Positions 1 through 8,628 of a stretch of 46,335 nt of DNA are shown here, in pieces. Below the pieces are notes generated by a model, which did not search any database, was not told the DNA's origin, and saw only the letters and a program-made list of their open reading frames with translations. Source of the stretch: an uncultured Clostridia bacterium (GTDB taxonomy: Bacteria; Bacillota; Clostridia; Christensenellales; UBA1242); contig CAKVLS010000008.1 in assembly GCA_934757865.1 (NCBI GenBank), positions 1 through 46,335 on the forward strand, read 5' to 3'. Every line of letters begins with the position of its first letter. Position 1 is the first letter of the stretch. The position numbers were made by a program, and so were the translations under genes.

Positions 1-1248
1 GCGGTAACTATTTCTACTAACATGGCTGGTCGTGGTACAGATATTTTGCTAGGTGGTAACCCAGAATTTATGGCCAAAAAAGCCCTAAAAGAAAAGGGGC
101 ACACCGATGCCGAGATATCTATCATAACAGGTTACTCTACCGCACTTAGCGAAGAGATGAAAGCTCTAAAAGAAGAGTACTATAACCTATATAATGAGTT
201 TAAGAAAACAACCGATGCCGAAAAAGAAAAAGTTAAGAGCTTGGGCGGATTACTTATCATCGGTACCGAGAGACACGAAAGCCGTCGTATAGATAACCAG
301 CTTCGTGGTCGTGCCGGTCGTCAAGGTGACCCAGGCGAGAGCGTGTTCTATGTATCTATGGAAGACGACCTAGTTCGTATCTTTGGTGGAGATAGAATGA
401 AGAGTATCGCCAACTTCTTCAAGATTGGCGAAGATGTTCCTTTCCAATTTAGAAGTTTGTCTAAGAGCATAGAGAACGCCCAAAAGAGACTTGAGGAGCG
501 TAACTATAACATAAGATCTGCCGTTCTTGAGTATGACGATGTTATGAACCAACAAAGAGAAACAATCTATGCTGAGAGAAACAAAGTTCTTGCAGGTGAG
601 AATATTCACGAAGAGATAGTTGGTATGTTCCCAGATGTATTGCAAAAGATTGTTTATAATACTCTTGATGATGACAAACCATACTTTGAGTGGGATCTTA
701 AGGATATCAATACCGCATTAGAAGATAGACTTTTTGAAAAGGGTAGCAACATAGTTGATGAGAAGTTTGTAGAAGATTGCGAAGTTCAAGATGTATACAA
801 TAAGCTTCTAAAAATTGTTGTTGATAAGTATGAGAATTTAGCTAAGACCGCCAAAGGTTACGGATACAACTTTGACGATTTTGAGAGATATTTTCTTCTT
901 CGTGTAGTAGATGTATTGTGGACAGAACACATTGACACTATGGACATGTTAAGAAAAGAAATAAGAACAATGGCATTCGGTAACAAAAACCCAATTATTG
1001 AGTATAAGAGAGAAGGTTTTGACTTATTTGATGCTATGACAGCTAAGATTAGAGAAGATGTTTGTACCTTCCTTATTAATGTTAAGGTAGAAGCTCCACC
1101 TGAGATGAAACCTCAGGAAAAAGAAGTTACAACTACTAACGAAAGCACAAGCCAAGCAAAATCAAATAAAGTAGTAGGTCGTAACGACCCATGCCCATGC
1201 GGTAGTGGTAAAAAATACAAAAACTGCTGTGGCAAAAATAAGGATTAA
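1..1248 (+). CDS. secA: Protein translocase subunit SecA (3' part, 5' end outside window)
   Basis: SecA is the cytoplasmic ATPase motor that pushes preproteins through the SecYEG channel. The frame is open from base 1, so the ATG at 22 is internal; 415 residues of the C-terminal half are visible. The fragment begins at helicase motif V (TNMAGRGTDILLGG), followed by motif VI (RRIDNQLRGRAGRQGDPGES) of the second nucleotide-binding fold. The helical scaffold and wing regions come next. The C-terminus is a zinc-binding tail of the CxCx8CC type (CPCGSGKKYKNCC), which binds SecB or the ribosome and membrane in relatives. The stop codon is 3 nt before prfB, the same secA-prfB pairing as in Bacillus. 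Nothing looks broken. Confidence 0.97.
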   Translation, partial: AVTISTNMAGRGTDILLGGNPEFMAKKALKEKGHTDAEISIITGYSTALSEEMKALKEEYYNLYNEFKKTTDAEKEKVKSLGGLLIIGTERHESRRIDNQLRGRAGRQGDPGESVFYVSMEDDLVRIFGGDRMKSIANFFKIGEDVPFQFRSLSKSIENAQKRLEERNYNIRSAVLEYDDVMNQQRETIYAERNKVLAGENIHEEIVGMFPDVLQKIVYNTLDDDKPYFEWDLKDINTALEDRLFEKGSNIVDEKFVEDCEVQDVYNKLLKIVVDKYENLAKTAKGYGYNFDDFERYFLLRVVDVLWTEHIDTMDMLRKEIRTMAFGNKNPIIEYKREGFDLFDAMTAKIREDVCTFLINVKVEAPPEMKPQEKEVTTTNESTSQAKSNKVVGRNDPCPCGSGKKYKNCCGKNKD

Positions 1249-1251
1249 AAA

Positions 1252-2350
1252 ATGATAATTGAAGACGAACTATTAAGAAAGTCAAAATTAAATGAAAAAC
1301 TAGAATATATAAAGGAGTGCCTTTGACGAAAAGGGCACTCTTTTGAAACTAGCCGAAATAAAGAAGCAAACAGAAAATCCTGACTTTTGGCTAGATACAA
1401 AAAACGCAACAAAAGTAAACAAAGAGCAAAGAAAACTAGAAGGTAATCTTGAGACAATTTCAAGCCTTACTTCTAAGGCAAAAGACCTTGACTTTTTGTT
1501 TGAGTTATATGAATTAGAACCTAGCGAAGAACTAGAAAATAACATTGTAAGTAGTCTAGACTCGTTAGAGAGTGAGATGGAAGAAACTTTTATCAAGTCT
1601 CTTTTGTCCGGAAAATACGACGACAACAATGCAATACTTACACTTCACGCAGGTGCTGGTGGCACTGAGGCGCAAGACTGGTGCGAGATGCTATTTAGAA
1701 TGTATACAAGATTTTGCGAAAAAGAAAACTACAAAGTAACCGTCCTTGATAAACAAGAGGGCGATGGCGCAGGACTAAAATCTGTATCTTTCTTAGTTAG
1801 CGGAGACAAAGCTTACGGCTATCTAAAAGCCGAAAAGGGAGTACACAGACTTGTAAGAATTTCACCATTTGATGCTAGTGCAAGAAGACATACTAGCTTT
1901 GCTTCTCTCGATGTTATGCCAGAGATTAGCGATGATGTAGAGGTAGAGATTAAGCCAGAGGACCTAAAAGTAGATACTTATAGAAGTAGCGGCGCAGGCG
2001 GACAACATGTTAACAAGACAGAGTCTGCTATAAGAATTACTCATATACCAACCGGTATAGTAGTCGCTTGCCAAAACGAAAGATCTCAAATCCAAAATAG
2101 AGAAGTCGCCATGAATATGCTCCGTAGTAAACTTATCGCTCTAAAAGAAGAAGAAATGCAAAATAACATAAACGAGATAAAGGGCGACCTAAAGAAGATA
2201 GAGTGGGGTAGCCAAATTCGTTCGTATGTGTTCTGCCCATACACTTTGGTCAAAGACCACAGGACAGGTTATGAAGAGCCTAATGTCGAAAAAGTTATGG
2301 ACGGAGATATTAAACCATTTATTCTTGATTATCTAAAAAAATCTATGTAA
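1252..2350 (+). CDS. prfB: Peptide chain release factor 2, with programmed +1 frameshift
   Basis: RF2 recognises UGA and UAA stop codons and releases the finished peptide. Translation starts at ATG 1252 and meets an in-frame TGA at 1324 after 24 codons. A +1 shift at CTT-TGA-C joins it to the frame beginning GAC at 1325, giving 365 residues in total, the usual RF2 length. In the joined protein the stop-recognition SPF motif falls at residues 204-206 and the catalytic GGQ at 249-251. An apparent TTG start at 1343 is only a point inside the second frame. The gene follows secA by 3 nt and ends at a terminator. Regulation is by autogenous frameshifting, as is well established for prfB: low RF2 lets the ribosome pause at UGA and shift. 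Confidence 0.95.
1312..1327 (+). promoter_or_regulatory. prfB programmed +1 frameshift site
   Basis: An AAGGAG Shine-Dalgarno-like stimulator (1312-1317) lies three bases before the slippery CTT (1321-1323), followed by TGA-C (1324-1327). The spacing and the CTT-TGA-C core are the same as in the Escherichia coli RF2 site. Joining the two frames here restores a normal-length RF2. Confidence 0.95.
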
Positions 2351-2352
2351 AG

Positions 2353-2380
2353 ACAGCATTTATTGCTGTTTTTATTTTTT
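2353..2380 (+). terminator. Rho-independent terminator after prfB
   Basis: Arms ACAGCA (2353-2358) and TGCTGT (2364-2369) flank a 5-nt loop and are followed by a T-rich run. It starts just after the prfB stop codon. Confidence 0.8.
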
Positions 2381-2455
2381 ATAAGCAAAGAGGAGTTTTT
2401 TATTTGAATAGCAAAAAGTAATTTTTGAGTTTATTTTAATTTCAAAAAAAATCAT

Positions 2456-2483
2456 TTGTACAAAAGTTTAATTATGTTATAAT
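2456..2483 (+). promoter_or_regulatory. Extended -10 promoter for the 2503 gene
   Basis: A perfect extended -10, TGTTATAAT (2475-2483), has a weak -35, TTGTAC (2456-2461), 16 nt upstream. Transcription would start near 2490. The possible ATG at 2482 lies inside the -10 box, so it cannot be the translation start. Confidence 0.7.
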
Positions 2484-2502
2484 GATTGTAGGAAAAAAGA
2501 TT

Positions 2503-3006
2503 ATGGAAGAAAATAACAACAAACCAAAGAAAGAAAAGAAAAAGTTTAATTATATTTTGCTTATTGAGATTTTAGGCATAATAGCACTAGCTGGCTGTCT
2601 TTTTGAAGCAATATATCAAGTAGTTTGCTACGGCACTTGCGATGAGTGGTGCGTATTACTTTGCTTTGTCATAACAGTAATGCTAGCTCTTGCCTTTTTC
2701 AAAAGGCCATTTGTTTACGGCATGAAACCTTTTAGAAATCGTATAATCCTATATGTATGCTCAGCAGTAGTATTCTGCATACCTAACATTGTAGGCGAGA
2801 TAGTTATGTATTCTACCGGCAAGTATGCAGGCATGGAAGAGGTAACAAAACTTGTCACCGAAAAAGGACTTTCTCTTCGCTCAATATGTGCTGTTAGATG
2901 TTTGTCTGAAGTTATGGTTATAGCACTTTTGTGTGCCATACTTGCATTCTTCATTGATATGATGATTAGAAATAGTATAAAGAATAATAGCGAGAACAAT
3001 AGATAA
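2503..3006 (+). CDS. Small integral membrane protein, function unknown
   Basis: This 167-residue protein is not recognised. It opens with a lysine-rich cytoplasmic stretch (about residues 1-18) and then shows about four hydrophobic segments (roughly 20-42, 48-64, 78-98 and 135-155). Several cysteines lie near the second segment. The start was set at ATG 2503 because AGGA at 2490-2493 gives a good ribosome binding site, while the upstream in-frame ATG at 2482 overlaps the promoter. It is 2 nt from the next gene, so the two are probably co-transcribed. Its role is unknown; the gene is real judging by promoter, RBS and composition. Confidence 0.75.
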   Translation: MEENNNKPKKEKKKFNYILLIEILGIIALAGCLFEAIYQVVCYGTCDEWCVLLCFVITVMLALAFFKRPFVYGMKPFRNRIILYVCSAVVFCIPNIVGEIVMYSTGKYAGMEEVTKLVTEKGLSLRSICAVRCLSEVMVIALLCAILAFFIDMMIRNSIKNNSENNR

Positions 3007-3008
3007 AA

Positions 3009-3803
3009 ATGTTAAAAGGTATTAACTTATATTTTACTGACAAACTCCCTCTAAAAGAGCGTATAGAAATGGTAAGCAAGGCTGGTTTTGACGGCGTGCT
3101 TATGTCGTATCCCGACCCAAAAGAAGTAGACCAAAATTGGCTTAAAAAAGTTTTGAGAGATAATAACCTAAAAATTATTATGATTCACTCAAGATATGAC
3201 GAGAGTGTGCTTGACAAATTTTGGGAAGATGGCGAAATAGGTGATATGGTAGAAAAAGACTATATTGACCAGCTAAAAAATTGCAAAGATTTTGCCCCTG
3301 TTCACATGATTTATCACTTTTGCGCTAGCAAAAATGTTAAGTATACTAAGACCGGTAGCGAGCGTATATCTCGTATGCTAAAAGTCGCAAGTAGCCTAGG
3401 CATAACTATCTGCTCAGAGAACTTATATCTTGACGATATGCAGACTTTGATATTAGAAGATTTTAGGCAAGATAATATGAAAATGTGCTACGACTGTGGA
3501 CACGAAAACTTTTTGACCCCTAAGGCAAACTTTTTAGAAAGATTTGGCGATGACATAGTAGAAACTCACCTTCACGACAACCACGGCTTAACTGACGAAC
3601 ACAAGCCAATAGGCGAGGGGAATATCGATTACAATATGATAGCCAAAAAGCTCTCTAAACTAAGCGAAAAATTGCCACTTTGCCTTGAGATTAAGAGAAT
3701 AGATGATAGATTATCTCTTGACTTTTTGAAGACACAAAAAGCAAGTCTTGACGAATTTGAAAAGAAAATAAACAGCTACCGCAAAGTAGAAGTATCAAGA
3801 TAA
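3009..3803 (+). CDS. Sugar phosphate isomerase/epimerase-like TIM-barrel protein
   Basis: This 264-residue protein matches the AP-endonuclease-2/xylose-isomerase-like TIM barrel superfamily. That group includes sugar epimerases, inosose dehydratases and endonuclease IV. Family-typical metal-site motifs appear in order: an SEN glutamate (about residue 140), DCGHEN (about 161-166), the ETHLHDNHG histidines (about 193-201) and the late strand glutamate in LCLEIKR (about 230). The N-terminus reads like a barrel strand followed by KAGFDGV. It follows the membrane gene by 2 nt and has no clear RBS of its own, so it may be translationally coupled. The substrate cannot be told from sequence; a sugar enzyme is more likely than a DNA repair nuclease given the short length. 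Confidence 0.75.
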   Translation: MLKGINLYFTDKLPLKERIEMVSKAGFDGVLMSYPDPKEVDQNWLKKVLRDNNLKIIMIHSRYDESVLDKFWEDGEIGDMVEKDYIDQLKNCKDFAPVHMIYHFCASKNVKYTKTGSERISRMLKVASSLGITICSENLYLDDMQTLILEDFRQDNMKMCYDCGHENFLTPKANFLERFGDDIVETHLHDNHGLTDEHKPIGEGNIDYNMIAKKLSKLSEKLPLCLEIKRIDDRLSLDFLKTQKASLDEFEKKINSYRKVEVSR

Positions 3804-3966
3804 AAAGTCAAAAAATAATAAGTAAAATTGCAAATAAAAATAAGACTAAAATCAATAAAATAAAGTTTGCGAATTGATAAAAAATATACAAAAAAAATAG
3901 CCCTACAAACTAATAAAAATTACAAAGTAGTGAATAAAAATTTCAAAAAAATAAATAGAAAATAAC
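3804..3966. other. A-rich low-complexity spacer
   Basis: About 160 bases between two convergent genes are very rich in A on the plus strand and contain no open frame, dyad or recognisable site except the terminator that follows. Confidence 0.7.
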
Positions 3967-3998
3967 AAAAAATGATGACATATTTGCCATCATTTTTT
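3967..3998. terminator. Bidirectional terminator between convergent genes
   Basis: Arms AAAAAATGATG (3967-3977) and CATCATTTTTT (3988-3998) form a perfect 11-bp stem with T runs on both strands. It can end both the 3009 gene (plus) and the ATP-grasp gene (minus). Confidence 0.85.
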
Positions 3999-4022
3999 TG
4001 TTATATCTACTATTTTTTATAC

Positions 4023-4880
4023 CTATTTAATTATTAAGTCGTGATACTTATCATCTAAGTATTCCATCATCATATCACGCATTGGTATTTGCTGTTTAGA
4101 AAAAGCCGAGAACCCTGCGTTGCTGTTAATTTCGCAAAATACAAAGCCGTCTTTCCCAAACAAAAAGTCAAGTCCGCATATCTCAAGTCCGCAATGATTA
4201 GCTATCTTTTTAGCTAGTTTTTTTAGGTCGTCTGGTATCTCAAATGGCTCAAAAGTTCCGCCAAGAGAGATGTTGGCTCTAAAGTCGTTTTTGACAGATT
4301 TTCTTATAACTCCGCCCATATATTTATCGCCGATTATGTATATTCTTATGTCTTTACCAAATGACGAAGCAATGTATTTTTGGACAATAAATTCGACCTC
4401 TCTGTTGTGTCTTTTTATTGCCGAAAATTGATATCTATTTTTTACAAGATAGCATTTTTTCCCTAGTGACCCGAAGTTGTTTTTCATAACAAAAGGCAAG
4501 CCCAATTTTTCTACTATTTCGTTATATGTTAGGCTGCTTTCTAGATATGTAAGAGGCTGATTAACCTCAGGCATTTTTTGGACATGCTCGTAAGTCTCCC
4601 ACTTGCTACGAGCACGCTTAGCGCTATCGAGATTGTTAACAATTTTGACGCCCTTACTCTCAAAAAAGTCAAGCACTGGATAGCAGTAACATCTCGAAAA
4701 AACTATGTCCGGAAGTTTATCAATTTCTTTGCCGCTTACGAATAGTTTGTCGCCTATTACCTCGCAGTCTTCTGAGTATACTTTTTCGAAGTTTAGGTCC
4801 TTGCACCTTGCGGCGCAGCTCATACGAATTGATGTTACATTAAACTCATTTTTTCCTCTGTTGTAAAAAATCCAAAGCAT
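4023..4880 (-). CDS. RimK-like ATP-grasp ligase
   Basis: This 285-residue protein is an ATP-grasp enzyme of the RimK/alpha-L-glutamate-ligase type, which joins an amino acid or peptide to a carboxylate using ATP. Visible elements are the ATP-binding lysine strand (PFVMKNNFGSLGKK), the acceptor-side EFIVQKYI segment, the RIYIIGDKYMGGVIRK strand and the Mg-binding C-terminal strand LDFLFGKDGFVFCEINSN with E and N ligands. The reading frame can be opened at a TTG at 4949, but that TTG is the -35 box of a promoter. The ATG at 4880, preceded by GGGGG, was therefore chosen. It is transcribed divergently from the glycogen operon. The substrate (ribosomal protein, cofactor or peptide) is unknown. Confidence 0.82.
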   Translation of the reverse strand: MLWIFYNRGKNEFNVTSIRMSCAARCKDLNFEKVYSEDCEVIGDKLFVSGKEIDKLPDIVFSRCYCYPVLDFFESKGVKIVNNLDSAKRARSKWETYEHVQKMPEVNQPLTYLESSLTYNEIVEKLGLPFVMKNNFGSLGKKCYLVKNRYQFSAIKRHNREVEFIVQKYIASSFGKDIRIYIIGDKYMGGVIRKSVKNDFRANISLGGTFEPFEIPDDLKKLAKKIANHCGLEICGLDFLFGKDGFVFCEINSNAGFSAFSKQQIPMRDMMMEYLDDKYHDLIIK

Positions 4881-4920
4881 TTTTGCCCCCAAAAATTTTG
4901 CAGTTAATCTGTATATATTT

Positions 4921-4949
4921 AGTATAGCACGGAGCAAGCAGTTTTTCAA
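4921..4949 (-). promoter_or_regulatory. Sigma-A promoter of the ATP-grasp gene
   Basis: Reading on the minus strand, TTGAAA (4949-4944) lies 17 nt before TATACT (4926-4921), with an extended TGC just before the -10. Transcription would start near 4914, giving a leader of about 34 nt before ATG 4880. Confidence 0.85.
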
Positions 4950-5091
4950 TTTTAATTCAGTTTTTTATTGTATCGTTAAGTAAAATATTTACATAGTTTT
5001 GAGTGGTAGATGAGACTTAGTAACAATAGGCATACTGGCTAACATATATACAAATTATATTATAAATGTACATTTATTGGCGTGCTTTTAT

Positions 5092-5120
5092 TTGACAATT
5101 TTCGTAGCATTTTATAAACT
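5092..5120 (+). promoter_or_regulatory. Promoter of the glycogen operon
   Basis: A perfect -35, TTGACA (5092-5097), is followed after 17 nt by TAAACT (5115-5120). The glgB RBS AAGGAG lies at 5138-5143. The rest of the 4950-5151 gap holds nothing else I can recognise. Confidence 0.75.
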
Positions 5121-5151
5121 TAAAATGTAATCTAAAAAAGGAGCACCAATC

Positions 5152-7062
5152 ATGACTAACATGACTGATAAGTTATCTAAACAACTTTATCTTTTTAATC
5201 AAGGTACATACTACAATAGCTATGAGTTCATGGGTAGTCATGTATGCGAGCAGGACGGCAAGACTGGCGCAATTTTTAGAGTTTGGGCTCCGCATGCAAA
5301 ATCTGTCGCACTAGTTGGAGAGTTTAATAGTTGGGACAACACAAGACATATTATGCGCAAACTTGGTAACAGTGGTGTATGGGAAGTCTTTGCTGAGTGG
5401 GCAAAAACTTATGACAAATATAAGTACGAGATAACCACCGCAAAAGGCGATAAGCTAATGAAAGCTGACCCATACGCTTTTTATAACGAGACCAATAGGC
5501 ATGATGCATCTATGGTGTATGATTTGTCAGGGTACGAGTGGGGCGATGGCGAGTATACTTATCTAAAAAATAGAAAAAATGTATATGCAAGTCCTATGAA
5601 TATCTATGAGGTAAATTTTGGCTCATGGAAGAGAAGACCAAATGGCGACTATTATACTTATAGAATGCTAGCTGATGAGCTTATACCTTATGTAGTTAAG
5701 ATGGGCTTTACTCATATTGAGATTATGCCTATTAACGAATATCCTTTTGACGGCTCATGGGGATACCAAACTACGGGCTACTTTTCTATAACTTCTAGAT
5801 TTGGCAATCCTCACGACTTTTGTTATTTTGTAGACATGTGCCACCGCAACGGTCTAGGCGTAATCCTTGACTGGGTGCCTGCACATTTTCCAAAGGACAG
5901 CTTTGGTCTTATAGAATTTGACGGCGAGCCTTTGTACGAAAATTCTAGTTGGGACCGTATGGAGCACAAAAGTTGGGGCACAAGAAGATTTGACTATGGT
6001 AGGACTGAGGTGCAGAGTTTTCTTATCTCATCTGCTATGTTCATGCTAAAACAATACCATATTGACGGACTAAGAGTTGATGCGGTAGCGTCTATGCTTT
6101 ATCTTGATTATGATAAGAAAAAAGGCGAGTGGCTACCTAACCAGTATGGCGATAACAAAAATCTAGAAGCAATAGCTTTTATCAAAAAACTAAATCAAGC
6201 AGTATTTAAGGAAGTTCCTAATGTGCTAATGATAGCCGAAGAGTCTACTGCTTGGCCACTAGTTACTAAGCCAACCAACATTGGTGGACTTGGGTTTAAC
6301 TTTAAGTGGAATATGGGCTGGATGAACGACACATTGTCATATTTTAAGCTAGACCCATATTTTAGAAAAGACAATCACGACAAACTAACATTTTCATTCC
6401 ATTATGCCTTTTCCGAGAACTTCATTTTGCCAATATCTCATGATGAGGTAGTTCATGGCAAAGCCTCTCTTGTTAATAAGATGTATGGCTTGTACGGCGA
6501 GAAGTTTGCTCAGGATAGAGCGTTCTTTGCATACATGATGGGACACCCAGGCAAAAAACTAAACTTTATGGGCAACGAGTTTGCTCAGTTTAAGGAATGG
6601 GATTATAAAGAAGGCCTTGACTTTATGCTAGTAGATGAATACGAGTCTCACAGATCTTTCCAAAGATTTGTTAAAGAGCTAAACTTCTTCTATCTAGGCA
6701 ATAGAGAATTATATGAAGTAGACTTTGATTGGAAGGGCTTTGAGTGGGTAATACCAGATGACAAGAGCCAAAATATCGTAGCCTTTAACAGAAAAGACAA
6801 TGCCGGTAGCACAATGCTATGTGTTTATAACTTTTCACCAATCAAGAGAGAAAATTATAGAATAGGCGTAAATATCGCCGGAAAATATGAAGAAGTATTT
6901 TCTAGTGATAGAGCAATTTATGGCGGCACGGGACTAACCAACGGCGACAATATCGAGAGCGAGAATATCCCAAGCCACGGTAGAAAAAATAGTATTACAA
7001 TAACAATACCTGCTTACAGTGCAATATTTATCAAAAACAAAAACAAAAAATATGTATTTTAA
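5152..7062 (+). CDS. glgB: 1,4-alpha-glucan branching enzyme
   Basis: GlgB cuts alpha-1,4 chains and re-attaches them as alpha-1,6 branches during glycogen synthesis. The 636-residue length is normal. An N-terminal CBM48 domain (RVWAPHAKSVALVGEFNSWD, about 41-62) precedes a GH13 barrel. Typical branching-enzyme motifs are YEVNFGSWKR, INEYPFDGSWGYQ, the nucleophile region GLRVDAV, the acid/base IAEESTAWP and the transition-state stabiliser ISHDEVVHGK. The C-terminal beta domain ends near the tail. The start is supported by AAGGAG with 8-nt spacing. It is the first gene of a four-gene operon and is 11 nt from glgA. Confidence 0.96.
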   Translation: MTNMTDKLSKQLYLFNQGTYYNSYEFMGSHVCEQDGKTGAIFRVWAPHAKSVALVGEFNSWDNTRHIMRKLGNSGVWEVFAEWAKTYDKYKYEITTAKGDKLMKADPYAFYNETNRHDASMVYDLSGYEWGDGEYTYLKNRKNVYASPMNIYEVNFGSWKRRPNGDYYTYRMLADELIPYVVKMGFTHIEIMPINEYPFDGSWGYQTTGYFSITSRFGNPHDFCYFVDMCHRNGLGVILDWVPAHFPKDSFGLIEFDGEPLYENSSWDRMEHKSWGTRRFDYGRTEVQSFLISSAMFMLKQYHIDGLRVDAVASMLYLDYDKKKGEWLPNQYGDNKNLEAIAFIKKLNQAVFKEVPNVLMIAEESTAWPLVTKPTNIGGLGFNFKWNMGWMNDTLSYFKLDPYFRKDNHDKLTFSFHYAFSENFILPISHDEVVHGKASLVNKMYGLYGEKFAQDRAFFAYMMGHPGKKLNFMGNEFAQFKEWDYKEGLDFMLVDEYESHRSFQRFVKELNFFYLGNRELYEVDFDWKGFEWVIPDDKSQNIVAFNRKDNAGSTMLCVYNFSPIKRENYRIGVNIAGKYEEVFSSDRAIYGGTGLTNGDNIESENIPSHGRKNSITITIPAYSAIFIKNKNKKYVF

Positions 7063-7073
7063 GGAGCGAAATT

Positions 7074-8618
7074 ATGACAAAGAAAGATATCAAAAAGATA
7101 ATTTCACAAGCTAGTAATCACAATACTGCCGTGGTAGTAAGACCCGACCGAACAGCTGTGATGGTAGAACCTAGCAAAAAACGAAAAGTTTTATATGTAG
7201 GAACAGAGTGTTTACCTTTTGTAGCAACTGGCGGACTTGCTGATGTGCTTGGCAGTTTGCCTAAGGTTTTGGCTACAGACAAGTCATATGATGTAAGAGT
7301 AGTACTTCCACTTTATTCTGCAGTACCTACTGAGTATAGAGAGAAGTTTGAAAATTTAGGATTTTTCTATACCAACCTTTCTTGGCGTAGAGAATACTGC
7401 GGCGTATATAAGTATAGAGCTGGTGATGTAACTTATTACTTCCTTGACAACGAGAAGTATTTTAAGAGAGAAAGAGTTTATGGCTATATGGATGATGGCG
7501 AGAGATTTGCATTTTTCTCAAGAGCCGTTGTTGACTTTATGAAGTTTATAAACTTCGCTCCTGATATTATCCACAGCAACGACTGGCAATCAGCTATGGT
7601 TCCAGTTTATATTAGAACAATATTTGCTGGCGATAGCTTTTTCAAAAATAGTAAACTTGTATTTACCGTACACAATATTGAGTACCAAGGCAAATACGAC
7701 ATGTATATCTTAGGCGACCTATTTGGACTAGATAATAGATATATCCCACTTATGGATTATGACGGCTGTATCAATCTTGACAAAGCCGCTATCGAAGTAA
7801 GTGATGCATTTACAACCGTTAGCCCAAGCTATGCAGAAGAGATAAAATTTTATGAGCACGGCAAAGGTCTTCAACATATCGTTAACAAGAACAGCGGTAA
7901 ACTATGCGGTATACTTAATGGCATTGATTATGACTTTTATAATCCAAAGACAGACCCAGCTCTTGTAAAGAATTATGATGTAGATACAGCAGTCGCTCGT
8001 AAAGCTCTTAACAAGCTTGAAATCCAAAAGAAATTTGGACTAACACCACTTACAAGTATGCCACTTGTTTGCATTATTAGTAGACTTGTTAGTCACAAAG
8101 GTCTTGACCTTGTCAAAGCAGTAATCGAGAGAGCACTAGTTGATAACAGAATGCAACTTATTGTTGTAGGCCCTGGAGATGAAGAATATGTTAACTTCTT
8201 TAGATACCTAGAGAACAAGTATAAGGGCAAAGTAAAAGCAATAGTTGGTAAGTACGAAAACGAGCTTGCTCGTAAGACTTATGCAGCTAGTGATATTTTG
8301 CTAATGCCATCACACTCAGAGCCATGCGGTCTTGCCCAAATGATAGCAAGTAGATATGGTACTATACCTATCGTAAGAGAAGTAGGCGGCCTAAAAGACA
8401 GTATCAAAGACTTTGGCTATGGCGAAAGCGGCAATGGATATACATTTGCAAGTTATAACGCAGATGACTTATTGTATTCAATCAATAGAGCAATTACAGA
8501 TTTCTACAAACCTGAATTGTGGGAAAAGCAAATTAAAAAAGTAATGAGTATGGATTTTAGCTGGCAAAAATCAGTAGGCGAGTACAAAAAGCTATATGAC
8601 AGATTGCTAGGTAAATAA
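7074..8618 (+). CDS. glgA: Glycogen synthase (ADP-glucose type, GT5)
   Basis: GlgA transfers glucose from ADP-glucose to the non-reducing end of alpha-1,4-glucan. This 514-residue protein has the two Rossmann lobes of GT5/GT-B: the N-terminal TGGLADVLGSLPK loop, DIIHSNDWQSAM, VFTVHNIEYQG, then the C-terminal PLVCIISRLVSHKGLDL, VVGPGDEEY and the SHSEPCGLAQMIASRYGTIPIV donor site. About 38 extra residues precede the usual N-terminal strand. The lysine of the conserved KxGGL motif is replaced by Ala (residue 51, ATGGL), which is unusual compared with E. coli GlgA. A good AAGGAG RBS precedes the ATG. It lies between glgB and glgP. Confidence 0.94.
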   Translation: MTKKDIKKIISQASNHNTAVVVRPDRTAVMVEPSKKRKVLYVGTECLPFVATGGLADVLGSLPKVLATDKSYDVRVVLPLYSAVPTEYREKFENLGFFYTNLSWRREYCGVYKYRAGDVTYYFLDNEKYFKRERVYGYMDDGERFAFFSRAVVDFMKFINFAPDIIHSNDWQSAMVPVYIRTIFAGDSFFKNSKLVFTVHNIEYQGKYDMYILGDLFGLDNRYIPLMDYDGCINLDKAAIEVSDAFTTVSPSYAEEIKFYEHGKGLQHIVNKNSGKLCGILNGIDYDFYNPKTDPALVKNYDVDTAVARKALNKLEIQKKFGLTPLTSMPLVCIISRLVSHKGLDLVKAVIERALVDNRMQLIVVGPGDEEYVNFFRYLENKYKGKVKAIVGKYENELARKTYAASDILLMPSHSEPCGLAQMIASRYGTIPIVREVGGLKDSIKDFGYGESGNGYTFASYNADDLLYSINRAITDFYKPELWEKQIKKVMSMDFSWQKSVGEYKKLYDRLLGK

Positions 8619-8628
8619 GGAGAAAAAA

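Noticed and set aside
3009..3803. Endonuclease IV
   Set aside because: The barrel motifs fit, but the protein lacks the full set of zinc ligands of Nfo in the usual order; a sugar isomerase/epimerase is a better match.
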